11,926 nt of DNA from Erysipelotrichaceae bacterium (GTDB lineage: Bacteria > Bacillota_I > Bacilli_A > Erysipelotrichales > Erysipelotrichaceae), in the NCBI GenBank assembly GCA_017418585.1, contig JAFONG010000055.1, positions 1 through 11,926 on the forward strand, written 5' to 3'. Below, piece by piece: positions 1 to 6,505 of this stretch; positions within the stretch are counted from its first letter, which is position 1; each line of letters starts with the position of its first letter. Made by a program: the position numbers and the translations under genes. The notes under the pieces were generated by a model. That model saw only the letters and a list, made by a program, of their open reading frames with translations. It searched no databases and had not been told where the DNA came from.

Positions 1-675
1 GATACCCTGCGTTCTTACGGTTACAAGGGTCATATCGAAGTCATTCCGAACGGAATGACGGTAAAGGAACCGGATCCGGCGAATATTCAGCTGGCGAAGG
101 AACATTTTGGCATCAATGACGATCCTTGTCTGCTTTTTGTCGGCCAGCAGAACTGGAAAAAGAATATTCTAAGAGTTCTGGAGGCCTGTAAGCTGCTGAA
201 AGATCAGGGATTCAAATTCAATCTGATCCTGGCCGGGAAAGGTCCTCATGAAGAGGAAATAAAGAAAAAGATCGAAGAGCTTGGCATCGAGGAAGAAAGC
301 CACTGCGTAGGGCATATTCTGGATGAAAAGCTTCTCTCCGGTCTATATCAGCTGGCTGAACTCTTTGTTTTCCCGTCGCTCTACGACAATGCTCCGATGG
401 TGGTCCGGGAAGCGGCCAATGCCGGAACGCCTTCCGTTACGATCAAGGGGTCAAGCTCAGCCGAGATCATGAAAGACGGCATCAACGGTTTCTGCTGCGA
501 AGACGACAGTGAAAGTCTTGCCCGGGTGCTGATAAAAGCCCTGTCGGATCCAAAGAAGACCAGAGAAATAGGCTTGAACGCAAAGGCGACGATCCCGGTT
601 TCCTGGGACAAGATTATCGATAAGGTCCTGGATCGATATCAGTACTTGATCGATGAACACAACAAACTCCTGTAA
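1..675 (+). CDS. GT4-family glycosyltransferase, C-terminal 224 residues (5' end outside the window)
   Basis: This is the C-terminal, nucleotide-sugar-binding half of a GT-B fold glycosyltransferase (GT4/Glycos_transf_1). The frame is open from base 1. The ATG at 55 is internal, because it is the Met of the linker motif VIPNGM (fragment residues 14-19) that joins the two Rossmann domains in this family. Visible motifs are LLFVGQQNWKKN (44-55), LILAGKGP (75-82), and FVFPSLYDNAPMVVREAANA (122-141). The last covers the donor-site EX7E region, but the first acid is Asp129 rather than Glu, with Glu137 as the second. It probably transfers a sugar from an NDP- or UDP-sugar to a lipid or polysaccharide acceptor at the inner membrane face. 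The acceptor cannot be told without the N-terminal half and upstream genes. The stop codon lies in the loop of a terminator hairpin, so the gene ends its own transcription unit. Confidence 0.88.
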   Translation, partial: DTLRSYGYKGHIEVIPNGMTVKEPDPANIQLAKEHFGINDDPCLLFVGQQNWKKNILRVLEACKLLKDQGFKFNLILAGKGPHEEEIKKKIEELGIEEESHCVGHILDEKLLSGLYQLAELFVFPSLYDNAPMVVREAANAGTPSVTIKGSSSAEIMKDGINGFCCEDDSESLARVLIKALSDPKKTREIGLNAKATIPVSWDKIIDKVLDRYQYLIDEHNKLL

Positions 676-686
676 GGGAGTTTTTT
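664..686 (+). terminator. Intrinsic terminator overlapping the glycosyltransferase stop codon
   Basis: Perfect 7-bp stem AAACTCC (664-670) / GGAGTTT (677-683) with a 6-base loop TGTAAG, followed by a run of six T (681-686). The TAA stop (673-675) is inside the loop, and the 5' arm encodes the last residues (Lys-Leu-Leu). The stem is short and only moderately GC-rich, so efficiency may be limited. Confidence 0.7.
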
Positions 687-690
687 ACTA

Positions 691-699
691 TGCTATAAT
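691..699 (+). promoter_or_regulatory. Extended -10 promoter for the deoD operon
   Basis: TGCTATAAT (691-699) is a perfect TATAAT with an upstream TG, i.e. an extended -10 element. At a 17-bp spacer the -35 position would be 671-676 (TGTAAG), which is a poor match and lies inside the preceding terminator loop. The extended -10 probably compensates. Transcription would start near 706, giving a leader of about 33 nt with AGGAGG at 725-730, 8 nt before the deoD ATG. Confidence 0.65.
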
Positions 700-738
700 T
701 TTATTAATCAAAGTATTCATTAACAGGAGGATGAATCA

Positions 739-1458
739 ATGGCTACACCACATAATCAGGCACAGATGGGAGAAATCGCTAAGACTGTGCTTATGCCTGG
801 AGATCCGCTTCGGGCTCAGTTTATTGCGGAGACTTTTTTAGAGAACCCTGTACAGTTTAATTCTGTCAGAAATATGTTTGGATATACAGGAACCTATAAA
901 GGAAAGAAAGTTTCTGTCATGGGTTCAGGAATGGGTATTCCTTCCATCAGCTTATATGCCTATGAACTGTACAAGTTCTACGGCGTAGAGAATATCATCA
1001 GAATCGGATCCTGCGGTGCCTATACCGAGGATATGCAGGTATTTGATACGATCCTGGCAACGGGAGCATATTCGGAGTCCACTTATGCCAAATGCATGAT
1101 CGGGGATACGGAAATGATTCAGAAACCTAGCGAGGAGCTCAATGAGAGACTAAGAGAAGCCGCCGAGAAGCTGAATATCAAGGTCCATGAAGGACTGATC
1201 TGGTCGTCCGATGTCTTCTACTATGATGAGAGTGTTCTGGGGAATGCCTTGGAAACGGCCATGAAATACAATCTTCTGGCTGCGGAGATGGAATCCTTCG
1301 GTCTGTTTGCGACAGCCAAGGCTTTAGGCAAAAAAGCTGCCTGCATTCTGACCGTATCCGACAATATTGTTTCGCATGTTGAAACGACGGCAGAAGAAAG
1401 AAGGACCTGCCTCACCAACATGATCAAGATCGCTTTGGAATCGACAGAGGCTGAATAA
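739..1458 (+). CDS. deoD: DeoD-type purine-nucleoside phosphorylase
   Basis: This cytosolic enzyme of purine salvage cleaves (deoxy)purine nucleosides with phosphate to give the free base and (deoxy)ribose-1-phosphate. At 239 residues it has the usual length of the hexameric bacterial (trimer-of-dimers) class. The N-terminus MATPHNQAQMGEIAKTVLMP closely resembles E. coli DeoD. Recognisable sites are His5 (neighbour-subunit contact), Gly21/Arg25 in MPGDPLR and Arg44 and Arg88/Ser91 in IRIGSCGA (phosphate), AAEMES with Glu183/Met184/Glu185 (ribose), and Asp208 in VSDN with Arg221 thirteen residues later, matching the catalytic Asp/Arg pair. VSDN replaces the commoner VSDH. The start is fixed by AGGAGG (725-730) and by homology. 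It is the first gene of a four-gene operon, and its stop is followed 1 nt later by the kinase ATG, so ribose-1-phosphate release is co-expressed with a sugar or nucleoside kinase. Confidence 0.97.
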   Translation: MATPHNQAQMGEIAKTVLMPGDPLRAQFIAETFLENPVQFNSVRNMFGYTGTYKGKKVSVMGSGMGIPSISLYAYELYKFYGVENIIRIGSCGAYTEDMQVFDTILATGAYSESTYAKCMIGDTEMIQKPSEELNERLREAAEKLNIKVHEGLIWSSDVFYYDESVLGNALETAMKYNLLAAEMESFGLFATAKALGKKAACILTVSDNIVSHVETTAEERRTCLTNMIKIALESTEAE

Positions 1459-1459
1459 G

Positions 1460-2335
1460 ATGAAAGTGCTGAATTTTGGGTCACTGAACTATGACCATGT
1501 TTATGAGATGGATCATTTTACTGAACCAAAGGAAACGCAGTCTTCTTTATCATATGGCCGCAATTACGGTGGCAAGGGTCTGAACCAGTCTATCGCTTTG
1601 GCCAAGGCAGGCATGCCGGTGTATCATGCAGGCAGAGTAGGCAGTGACGGACAGGACTTTATCGACTATCTGAACAGATACGGCGTCCATACGGATTATC
1701 TGATGAAAGACGACAGTCAGGCTACCGGTCATGCGATCATCGAAGTCTGCAAAGGCCAGAACAGGATCATCCTGCACGGCGGAGCGAACCAGGCGATCGA
1801 TGAGCAGCAGATCGACGATGTTCTGGAGCATTTCGGAAACGAAGATGTTCTGCTGATACAGAATGAAATATCATCGATGACTTATCTGATCAATCGGGCT
1901 TTTGAGAAAGGCATGAAGATCGTGTTCAATACAGCGCCGATGGATGAAAAAGTATTCTCATATCCGCTGGACAAGATAAGCATCTTTATCGTCAACGAGA
2001 TCGAAGGTGCAGGTCTGGCAAGGTTGGAGACCAGAGATCTGGATGAGATCATCAAGGGTTTACGTGCAGTATATCCGAACAAGGAAATCGTCATGACGGC
2101 AGGAGAAGAAGGTTCCTACTACATGCATAAAGATATCCTGATTCATCAGGATGCCTATCAGGTAGAGGTTGTTGATACGACGGCTGCCGGAGATACCTTT
2201 ACCGGTTTCTTCCTGGCGTCGATGATGAAGGATGGAGACGTTGCCGCCGCTTTGGATCTGGCTTCCAGAGCCGCCAGCATTACCGTTCAGGGAAAAGGAG
2301 CCGCTCAGTCGATTCCTGACATTTCTCAGTTATGA
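1460..2335 (+). CDS. PfkB-family carbohydrate kinase, ribokinase-like
   Basis: This 291-residue member of the ribokinase/PfkB superfamily should transfer ATP phosphate to a hydroxymethyl group of a sugar or nucleoside in the cytosol. The N-terminal signature YGGKGLNQSIALAKAG (36-51) matches the ribokinase sugar-binding GGKG-NQ motif. Other ribokinase-like blocks are GRVGSDG (58-64), ATGHAIIEV (88-96), HGGAN (106-110), NTAP (157-160), the NExE-type motif NEIEG (179-183) and the C-terminal signature VVDTTAAGDTFTGFF (237-251) with catalytic base Asp245 and anion-hole Gly244. Ribokinase (rbsK) is the nearest type by motif. A nucleoside, pseudouridine or deoxyribose kinase is also possible, and the sequence does not settle the substrate. 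The start follows AGAGG (1446-1450), 9 nt upstream, and lies 1 nt after the deoD stop. Placement behind deoD fits a pentose or nucleoside salvage role. Its end overlaps the next gene by 4 nt (ATGA). Confidence 0.9.
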   Translation: MKVLNFGSLNYDHVYEMDHFTEPKETQSSLSYGRNYGGKGLNQSIALAKAGMPVYHAGRVGSDGQDFIDYLNRYGVHTDYLMKDDSQATGHAIIEVCKGQNRIILHGGANQAIDEQQIDDVLEHFGNEDVLLIQNEISSMTYLINRAFEKGMKIVFNTAPMDEKVFSYPLDKISIFIVNEIEGAGLARLETRDLDEIIKGLRAVYPNKEIVMTAGEEGSYYMHKDILIHQDAYQVEVVDTTAAGDTFTGFFLASMMKDGDVAAALDLASRAASITVQGKGAAQSIPDISQL

Positions 2336-3285
2336 AATATGCAGACATGCACTGCGATACGGTAACGAAACTGTATCGGAAACAGGAAGAACTGTCTGAA
2401 AACAACTGCCATGTAGATATCCGAAAAATGCAGCAGGGTCAATGCCTGCTGCAGAATTTTGCGATATTTACAAAAACCGATGTACAGGATTCCTCCTTTA
2501 CCCATCAGGCCATAGATTACTACTATGAACAGCTGGAAAAGAACAGAGATACGATCAGACCGGTCTTTTGTTATGAAGATATTCTCGAGAACGAAAAGAA
2601 CGGCTATATCAGTGCGGTACTGACGCTGGAAGACGGCGGTGTCGTCGACAATGATCTGGATAATCTGAACAGGTACTATGAACGCGGTGTCAGGATGATC
2701 GCCTTGACCTGGAACTTTCCTAACGGTATCGGCTATCCTAACGTAGACGGAGAAACGCGTTCCCTGTATAGGATCGATACGGAACATGGCCTGACCGATT
2801 TCGGGATCGAATATGTAAAGAGAATGGAAGAACTGGGAATCGTCGTTGATGTGTCCCATCTGTCAGACAGGGGATTCTATGATGTTCTGGAACATACGAC
2901 CAAACCGTTCGTAGCTTCCCATTCGAATGCCAGAAGCATCTGCAAAGTTGCCAGAAATCTTACTGACGACATGATCAGAAGGCTTTCTGAAAGAGGAGGA
3001 GTTACGGGTCTGAACTTCTGTTCCTCCTTCATTGAAGATCATAATGAAAAGATGACCCTGATTAAGGATATGGTAAGACATATCGATCATATCGTTGAAG
3101 TCGGCGGGATCGACTGTATCGGATTGGGTTCTGACTTTGACGGCATCGGCAACGATCTGGAAATCAGGGACGCTTCAGGGATGCAGCTGCTGTATGAAGC
3201 GCTGAAGGAACACTACAGTGTAGAAGATCTGGAAAAGATCTTCTATCGGAATGTTTTAAGAGTATACAAGGAAGTCTGGAAATAG
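2332..3285 (+). CDS. Membrane dipeptidase, peptidase family M19
   Basis: This zinc metallo-dipeptidase of the renal dipeptidase family (M19, amidohydrolase TIM-barrel fold) hydrolyses dipeptides, and many members accept a C-terminal D-residue. The 317-residue length is typical of the shorter bacterial forms. Metal ligands are visible in order: ADMHCDT with His7/Asp9, LTLEDGG with Glu100 (the bridging acid), VDVSH with His176, and ASHSNAR with His197. GLGSDFDG carries Asp268, followed by the C-terminal family block RNVLRVYK (306-313). No signal peptide or lipobox is present, so unlike the eukaryotic GPI-anchored enzyme it should be cytosolic. The ATG overlaps the kinase stop (ATGA) and I see no good ribosome binding site close by, so translation is probably coupled. 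The next ATG is codon 6, which would remove the conserved Asp5 just before His7, so 2332 is the start. Substrate is unknown; peptidoglycan-derived or nutrient dipeptides are both possible. Confidence 0.93.
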   Translation: MKYADMHCDTVTKLYRKQEELSENNCHVDIRKMQQGQCLLQNFAIFTKTDVQDSSFTHQAIDYYYEQLEKNRDTIRPVFCYEDILENEKNGYISAVLTLEDGGVVDNDLDNLNRYYERGVRMIALTWNFPNGIGYPNVDGETRSLYRIDTEHGLTDFGIEYVKRMEELGIVVDVSHLSDRGFYDVLEHTTKPFVASHSNARSICKVARNLTDDMIRRLSERGGVTGLNFCSSFIEDHNEKMTLIKDMVRHIDHIVEVGGIDCIGLGSDFDGIGNDLEIRDASGMQLLYEALKEHYSVEDLEKIFYRNVLRVYKEVWK

Positions 3286-3289
3286 AAAA

Positions 3290-3988
3290 ATGCTGGTCTC
3301 TGCGTTGACGATTCTGCCGCCGATATTGCTTCTTATTTACGTATACCGCAAGGACAGAATCAATAAAGAACCTATAAAACTGCTGCTCCTTCTTTTTGCG
3401 TTGGGCTGTTTATCGGCAATCCCGGTCTACTATGTCGAGACCTATCTAAGTCTGATTCTGTACGGGAACGTTCACAACTATACTCTGTTTAATCTGATCG
3501 ATGCGTTCATATGCGCTGCCCTTGTTGAAGAATCAAGCAAATATCTGATTACGAAGAAAGTCATATGGAATCACGAAGCTTTCGATTCTACGTTTGACGG
3601 CATGGTTTACTGCGCGTTTGAATCCATGGGATTCGCAATGGCTGAAAATATCGTTTATTTGTTCAGGTACGGCTTTTCCGCAGTCTTAAGCAGAGCAGTG
3701 ACTTCCATACCCGGACACTTCTCTTTTTCGGTCATGATGGGCATATTCCTGTCCAGAGCAAAATTCAGTCGCAGGAAACAGGAAACCGAAAGGGTCCAGT
3801 ATCTCGATTCAAGACGTAGCCTGTTTTACGCTCTGCTTGTTCCGGTACTGTATCACGGACTGTATGATTTCTGTCTGATGCAGGGAAGCAATATTCTTCT
3901 TATCGTATTCAATGTAATCGTTCTATCGCTCTACTTCGTAATTCTTAAAGTGATCGGCAAAGAATCAAAGGAAGACCGGCTATTCTAG
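3290..3988 (+). CDS. PrsW-family intramembrane metalloprotease
   Basis: This 232-residue polytopic membrane protein matches PrsW/CPBP-type glutamic intramembrane proteases, whose studied members cut membrane substrates such as anti-sigma factors. The diagnostic motifs all occur: ALVEESSKY with Glu80-Glu81, TFDGMVYCAF (101-110) with FDG at 102-104, GFAMAENIVY (114-123) with Glu119-Asn120, PGHFSF with His143, and LYHGLYDF (187-194) with His189/Asp193. Hydrophobic segments lie at about 2-20, 30-58, 67-80, 105-126, 134-155, 178-196 and 200-222. It follows the dipeptidase stop by 4 nt. The only nearby Shine-Dalgarno candidate is a weak GGAA at 3278-3281, so translation is likely coupled. No sigma or anti-sigma gene is in the window, so no substrate can be named and the symbol prsW is not assigned. 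Confidence 0.87.
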   Translation: MLVSALTILPPILLLIYVYRKDRINKEPIKLLLLLFALGCLSAIPVYYVETYLSLILYGNVHNYTLFNLIDAFICAALVEESSKYLITKKVIWNHEAFDSTFDGMVYCAFESMGFAMAENIVYLFRYGFSAVLSRAVTSIPGHFSFSVMMGIFLSRAKFSRRKQETERVQYLDSRRSLFYALLVPVLYHGLYDFCLMQGSNILLIVFNVIVLSLYFVILKVIGKESKEDRLF

Positions 3989-3995
3989 AAACAAT

Positions 3996-4041
3996 AAAAA
4001 AACGGGTTTCTGTTTCAGTTCAGCAATGACCCGTTTTTTTT
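3996..4041. terminator. Bidirectional terminator between convergent genes
   Basis: The 12-bp stem has AAAAAAACGGGT (3996-4007) pairing with ACCCGTTTTTTT (4029-4040), enclosing a 21-base loop. A T run on the plus strand and an A run on the 5' side make it work in both directions. It can close the deoD-to-PrsW operon (stop at 3986-3988) and the minus-strand nucleotidyltransferase gene (stop at 4055-4057). The loop is long for an intrinsic terminator, but CTG/CAG complementarity within it may shorten it. Confidence 0.8.
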
Positions 4042-4054
4042 GTTTTTTCGATTA

Positions 4055-4969
4055 TTATTTAAACAGCTCGTCCGGATAGGTCCCGTCATCTTTCAGGGAC
4101 TGAATCTTGGCAACGACGCCCGGCTTGTCTTCTTTGTAGGTTACGCCGAACCATGAATCTTCCGAAGTAAGAACCTTGACCTTGGAGCTTCCCTGTTTCA
4201 CCAGAAGTCCCACATGGTTAGGCAGCAGAGCTTCGTATTTCAGCGGATTGTTTTCGATTCCCTGAGGAAGCTCGTTTCTGAAGATTTCCATGAATCTGTC
4301 CATGACGCTAGGCATGAAACCCCAGAAGTTCATGGATACAGGAGTGCCCATCTCCATAGGAACATATTCGCCGTTCTCCTCGTATTCTACGCCGTCATGT
4401 GTTTCATTCCATCTGATGTTCATGACTTCTCTGATGGATGCCAGATATCCTTCGTCATCCTTCTGACAGACTCCTCTGGTAACCGTACCGTTATCGCTTA
4501 AGGTATTCTCTACCTTGTATCCAACCATGCAATAGACATCATTGCCGATGCCGTTATGGAAGAATTCCATCGTCTTCTCGAAGGCGTTCCTTCCATAGAA
4601 GTCATCTGCATTACAGACGATAAACGGATCGTCCTTCAGGATGTCTCTGCACGACAGCAGGGCATGCGTTGTTCCCCATGGCTTGACCCTTTCTTCCGGA
4701 ACGGCTATTCCGTCCGGCAGATCGTCAAGATCCTGGAATGCGTACTCTACTTCAATGAAAGGTCTTACCTTTTTTACCAGTGATTCTTCGAAGATCTCCT
4801 GGTGTTCCTTCTTGATGATCAGAACGACTTTTTTAAATCCTGTCTTGATCGCATCGTAGATCGTAAATTCAATGATCGGTTCATTATGGTTTCCGACACC
4901 GTCGATCTGCTTCAGCCCGCCATATCTGGAACCCATACCGGCTGCCAGAATAACCAATGTTTCTTTCAT
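4055..4969 (-). CDS. Sugar-phosphate nucleotidyltransferase-like protein (NTP_transferase fold)
   Basis: This 304-residue cytosolic protein has the Rossmann-like fold of sugar-1-phosphate nucleotidyltransferases (NTP + sugar-1-P to NDP-sugar + PPi). The N-terminal nucleotide-binding loop is LVILAAGMGSRYGGLKQIDG (5-24), a variant of the usual GxGTRxxPxTK in which Lys20 would be the phosphate-contacting lysine. Others are KPWGTTHALLSCRDI (96-110), the metal-binding NADDFYG (120-126), VSMNFWGF (211-218) and WFGVTYKED (273-281). It is not standard GalU, RmlA or GlgC, and belongs to a conserved but poorly defined subgroup often annotated only as nucleotidyltransferase, so sugar and base are not assignable. 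The start is the ATG at 4969, with GGAGGA 7 nt upstream. A TTG at 4984 in the same frame overlaps that ribosome binding site and is rejected. It diverges from glpK and shares its promoter region. Confidence 0.88.
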   Translation of the reverse strand: MKETLVILAAGMGSRYGGLKQIDGVGNHNEPIIEFTIYDAIKTGFKKVVLIIKKEHQEIFEESLVKKVRPFIEVEYAFQDLDDLPDGIAVPEERVKPWGTTHALLSCRDILKDDPFIVCNADDFYGRNAFEKTMEFFHNGIGNDVYCMVGYKVENTLSDNGTVTRGVCQKDDEGYLASIREVMNIRWNETHDGVEYEENGEYVPMEMGTPVSMNFWGFMPSVMDRFMEIFRNELPQGIENNPLKYEALLPNHVGLLVKQGSSKVKVLTSEDSWFGVTYKEDKPGVVAKIQSLKDDGTYPDELFK

Positions 4970-4976
4970 TATGAAA

Positions 4977-4982
4977 TCCTCC
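4977..4982 (-). promoter_or_regulatory. Ribosome binding site that decides the nucleotidyltransferase start
   Basis: On the minus strand GGAGGA is followed by 7 nt and then ATG (4969-4967). An upstream in-frame TTG at 4984-4982 lies on top of this site and has no ribosome binding site of its own, so the 304-residue product is preferred over a 309-residue one. Confidence 0.85.
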
Positions 4983-4994
4983 AAACCCGTATTT

Positions 4995-5004
4995 ATTATA
5001 TAAT
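4995..5004. promoter_or_regulatory. Symmetric -10 region serving two divergent genes
   Basis: ATTATATAAT (4995-5004) is a perfect 10-bp palindrome that contains TATAAT on the plus strand (4999-5004, towards glpK) and TATAAT on the minus strand (5000-4995, towards the nucleotidyltransferase gene). Each would give a leader of roughly 20 nt containing the gene's ribosome binding site. No good -35 hexamer is visible at 16-18 bp on either side, so both promoters are weak or need an activator. I saw no catabolite-response (cre) sequence nearby. Confidence 0.6.
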
Positions 5005-5018
5005 AGTTTTAGATGAGT

Positions 5019-5024
5019 GAGGAG
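5019..5024 (+). promoter_or_regulatory. Ribosome binding site that decides the glpK start
   Basis: GAGGAG (5019-5024) is 7 nt before ATG 5032. An in-frame GTG at 5017 overlaps this site and has no ribosome binding site of its own, so it is not used as the start. Confidence 0.85.
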
Positions 5025-5031
5025 CAATAAT

Positions 5032-6501
5032 ATGGAAAAGTACATCTTAGCGATTGACCAGGGTACAACCAGTACACGGGCAATCATTTTTGACAAGGAC
5101 CAGAAAGTCGTCAGAGTTGCGCAGAAAGAGATCACCAACTTCTTCCCGCAGCCGGGCTGGGTAGAACAGGATGCCAACGAGATCTGGCTTTCCACACTGG
5201 CGGTCATTGCCCAGGTATTCGACGGGGGACAGATCAAGCCGGAACAGATCGCATCGATCGGCATTACCAATCAGAGAGAGACAACGGTAGTATGGGACAA
5301 GAATACGGGTCTTCCTGTATACCATGCGATCGTCTGGCAGTCAAGACAGACTTCCGATATCGTTAATAAACTGAAAGAAGAAGGACTGGAGCCTTTCATC
5401 AAGGAAAAGACCGGTCTTGTACTGGACCCTTATTTCAGTGCTTCCAAGATCAAGTGGATCAGAGACAATGTTCCGGGCGTCAAGGAGAATCCTGATCTGA
5501 TCTTCGGTACGATCGATACTTTCCTGCTCTGGAAGTTTACCTGCGGCGAGGTTCATGCGACGGATGTTACGAACGCTTCCAGAACGCTGCTGTTTAATAT
5601 TCATACCCTGAACTGGGACGATGAACTGCTGAAGATCTTCGATATTCCTAGAGCAATGCTTCCGGAAATCAAGGCGACTTCCGGTGTTTTCGGTCATATC
5701 GATCCGCGGCACTTCTTTAATCATACCTGTCCGATCAGCGCTCTTGTCGGTGACCAGCAGGCCGCTCTTTTTGGCGAGTCGTGCTTCGAAAAATCCAATG
5801 TCAAGAATACCTACGGAACAGGCGGATTCATTCTGGTCAATACCGGGGATGAGGCGATCATTTCCAGGTATGGTCTGCTATCGACGGTAGCCTGGAAGAT
5901 CGGCGATGAAGTCAAGTATGCCCTGGAAGGTTCGATTTTCGTATCCGGATCCTTGATTCAGTGGCTGAGAGACGAGATGAAATTCTTTGCCAATGCCAAG
6001 GATTCCGAGGAACTGGCAGCAAGCGTACAGGATTCCAACGGCGTTATCGTTGTGCCGGCATTTACCGGTCTTGGCGCTCCATACTGGAACGACAAGTGCA
6101 AGGGTGCGATCTTCGGCTTGACCAGAGGCACGAACAGGGGACATATCGCCAGAGCCTGCATTGAAGCGATGGCATACCAGTCAAAAGATCTGATCAAGGT
6201 CATGGAAGAGGATCTGCATGAAAAGATCGGCATGATCAAGGTTGATGGCGGTGCCAGTGTCAACAAGATGCTGGTGCAGTTCCAGTCGGACATTCTAGAG
6301 ATTCCGGTCATAAAACCGCAGCTGGCGGAAACCACGGCATTAGGCGCCGCAAGACTTGCCGGTCTGGCTGTAGACTTCTATAAACGCGAAGATTTCAGGG
6401 ACGAGGATGCCCTGGTCTATGAACCGAAAATGTCTCACGAAGAAGTCGAAGAAAAATACGGTAGATGGCTGGCGGCCGTAGATGCCACACTGAAGTTCTA
6501 A
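5032..6501 (+). CDS. glpK: Glycerol kinase
   Basis: This cytosolic enzyme phosphorylates glycerol with ATP to sn-glycerol-3-phosphate, the entry step of glycerol use and a source of lipid backbone. At 489 residues the length is slightly short but normal for the FGGY-family glycerol kinases. The N-terminal ATPase motif is AIDQGTTSTRAIIF (7-20). Glycerol contacts seen in E. coli GlpK align as Arg82/Glu83 (NQRET), Tyr134 (LDPYFSA), catalytic Asp241 and Gln242 (VGDQQAALFGE). YGTGGFILVN (261-270) and KVDGGASVN (403-411) are the nucleotide-site segments. His227 in DPRHFFN sits 14 residues before Asp241, the same spacing as the histidine that HPr phosphorylates to activate enterococcal GlpK, so PTS-dependent activation is likely. 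The ATG at 5032 is chosen by its ribosome binding site. No glpF, glpO or glpD accompanies it here; it stands alone, divergent from a nucleotidyltransferase gene. Confidence 0.98.
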   Translation: MEKYILAIDQGTTSTRAIIFDKDQKVVRVAQKEITNFFPQPGWVEQDANEIWLSTLAVIAQVFDGGQIKPEQIASIGITNQRETTVVWDKNTGLPVYHAIVWQSRQTSDIVNKLKEEGLEPFIKEKTGLVLDPYFSASKIKWIRDNVPGVKENPDLIFGTIDTFLLWKFTCGEVHATDVTNASRTLLFNIHTLNWDDELLKIFDIPRAMLPEIKATSGVFGHIDPRHFFNHTCPISALVGDQQAALFGESCFEKSNVKNTYGTGGFILVNTGDEAIISRYGLLSTVAWKIGDEVKYALEGSIFVSGSLIQWLRDEMKFFANAKDSEELAASVQDSNGVIVVPAFTGLGAPYWNDKCKGAIFGLTRGTNRGHIARACIEAMAYQSKDLIKVMEEDLHEKIGMIKVDGGASVNKMLVQFQSDILEIPVIKPQLAETTALGAARLAGLAVDFYKREDFRDEDALVYEPKMSHEEVEEKYGRWLAAVDATLKF

Positions 6502-6505
6502 ATAA

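Noticed and set aside
55..57. ATG at 55 as the start of the glycosyltransferase
   Set aside because: The frame is open to base 1 and the Met belongs to the conserved internal motif VIPNGM; no ribosome binding site precedes it.
4982..4984. TTG on the minus strand as the nucleotidyltransferase start
   Set aside because: It overlaps the GGAGGA site that fits ATG 4969 at 7-nt spacing.
5017..5019. GTG as the glpK start (five extra residues)
   Set aside because: It overlaps the GAGGAG ribosome binding site serving ATG 5032, and glycerol kinases start close to the KYILAIDQGTTST motif.
4970..5031. A catabolite-response (cre) operator for glpK
   Set aside because: I looked for the cre pattern (TGNNANCGNNNNCA-like) in the intergenic region and found no acceptable match.
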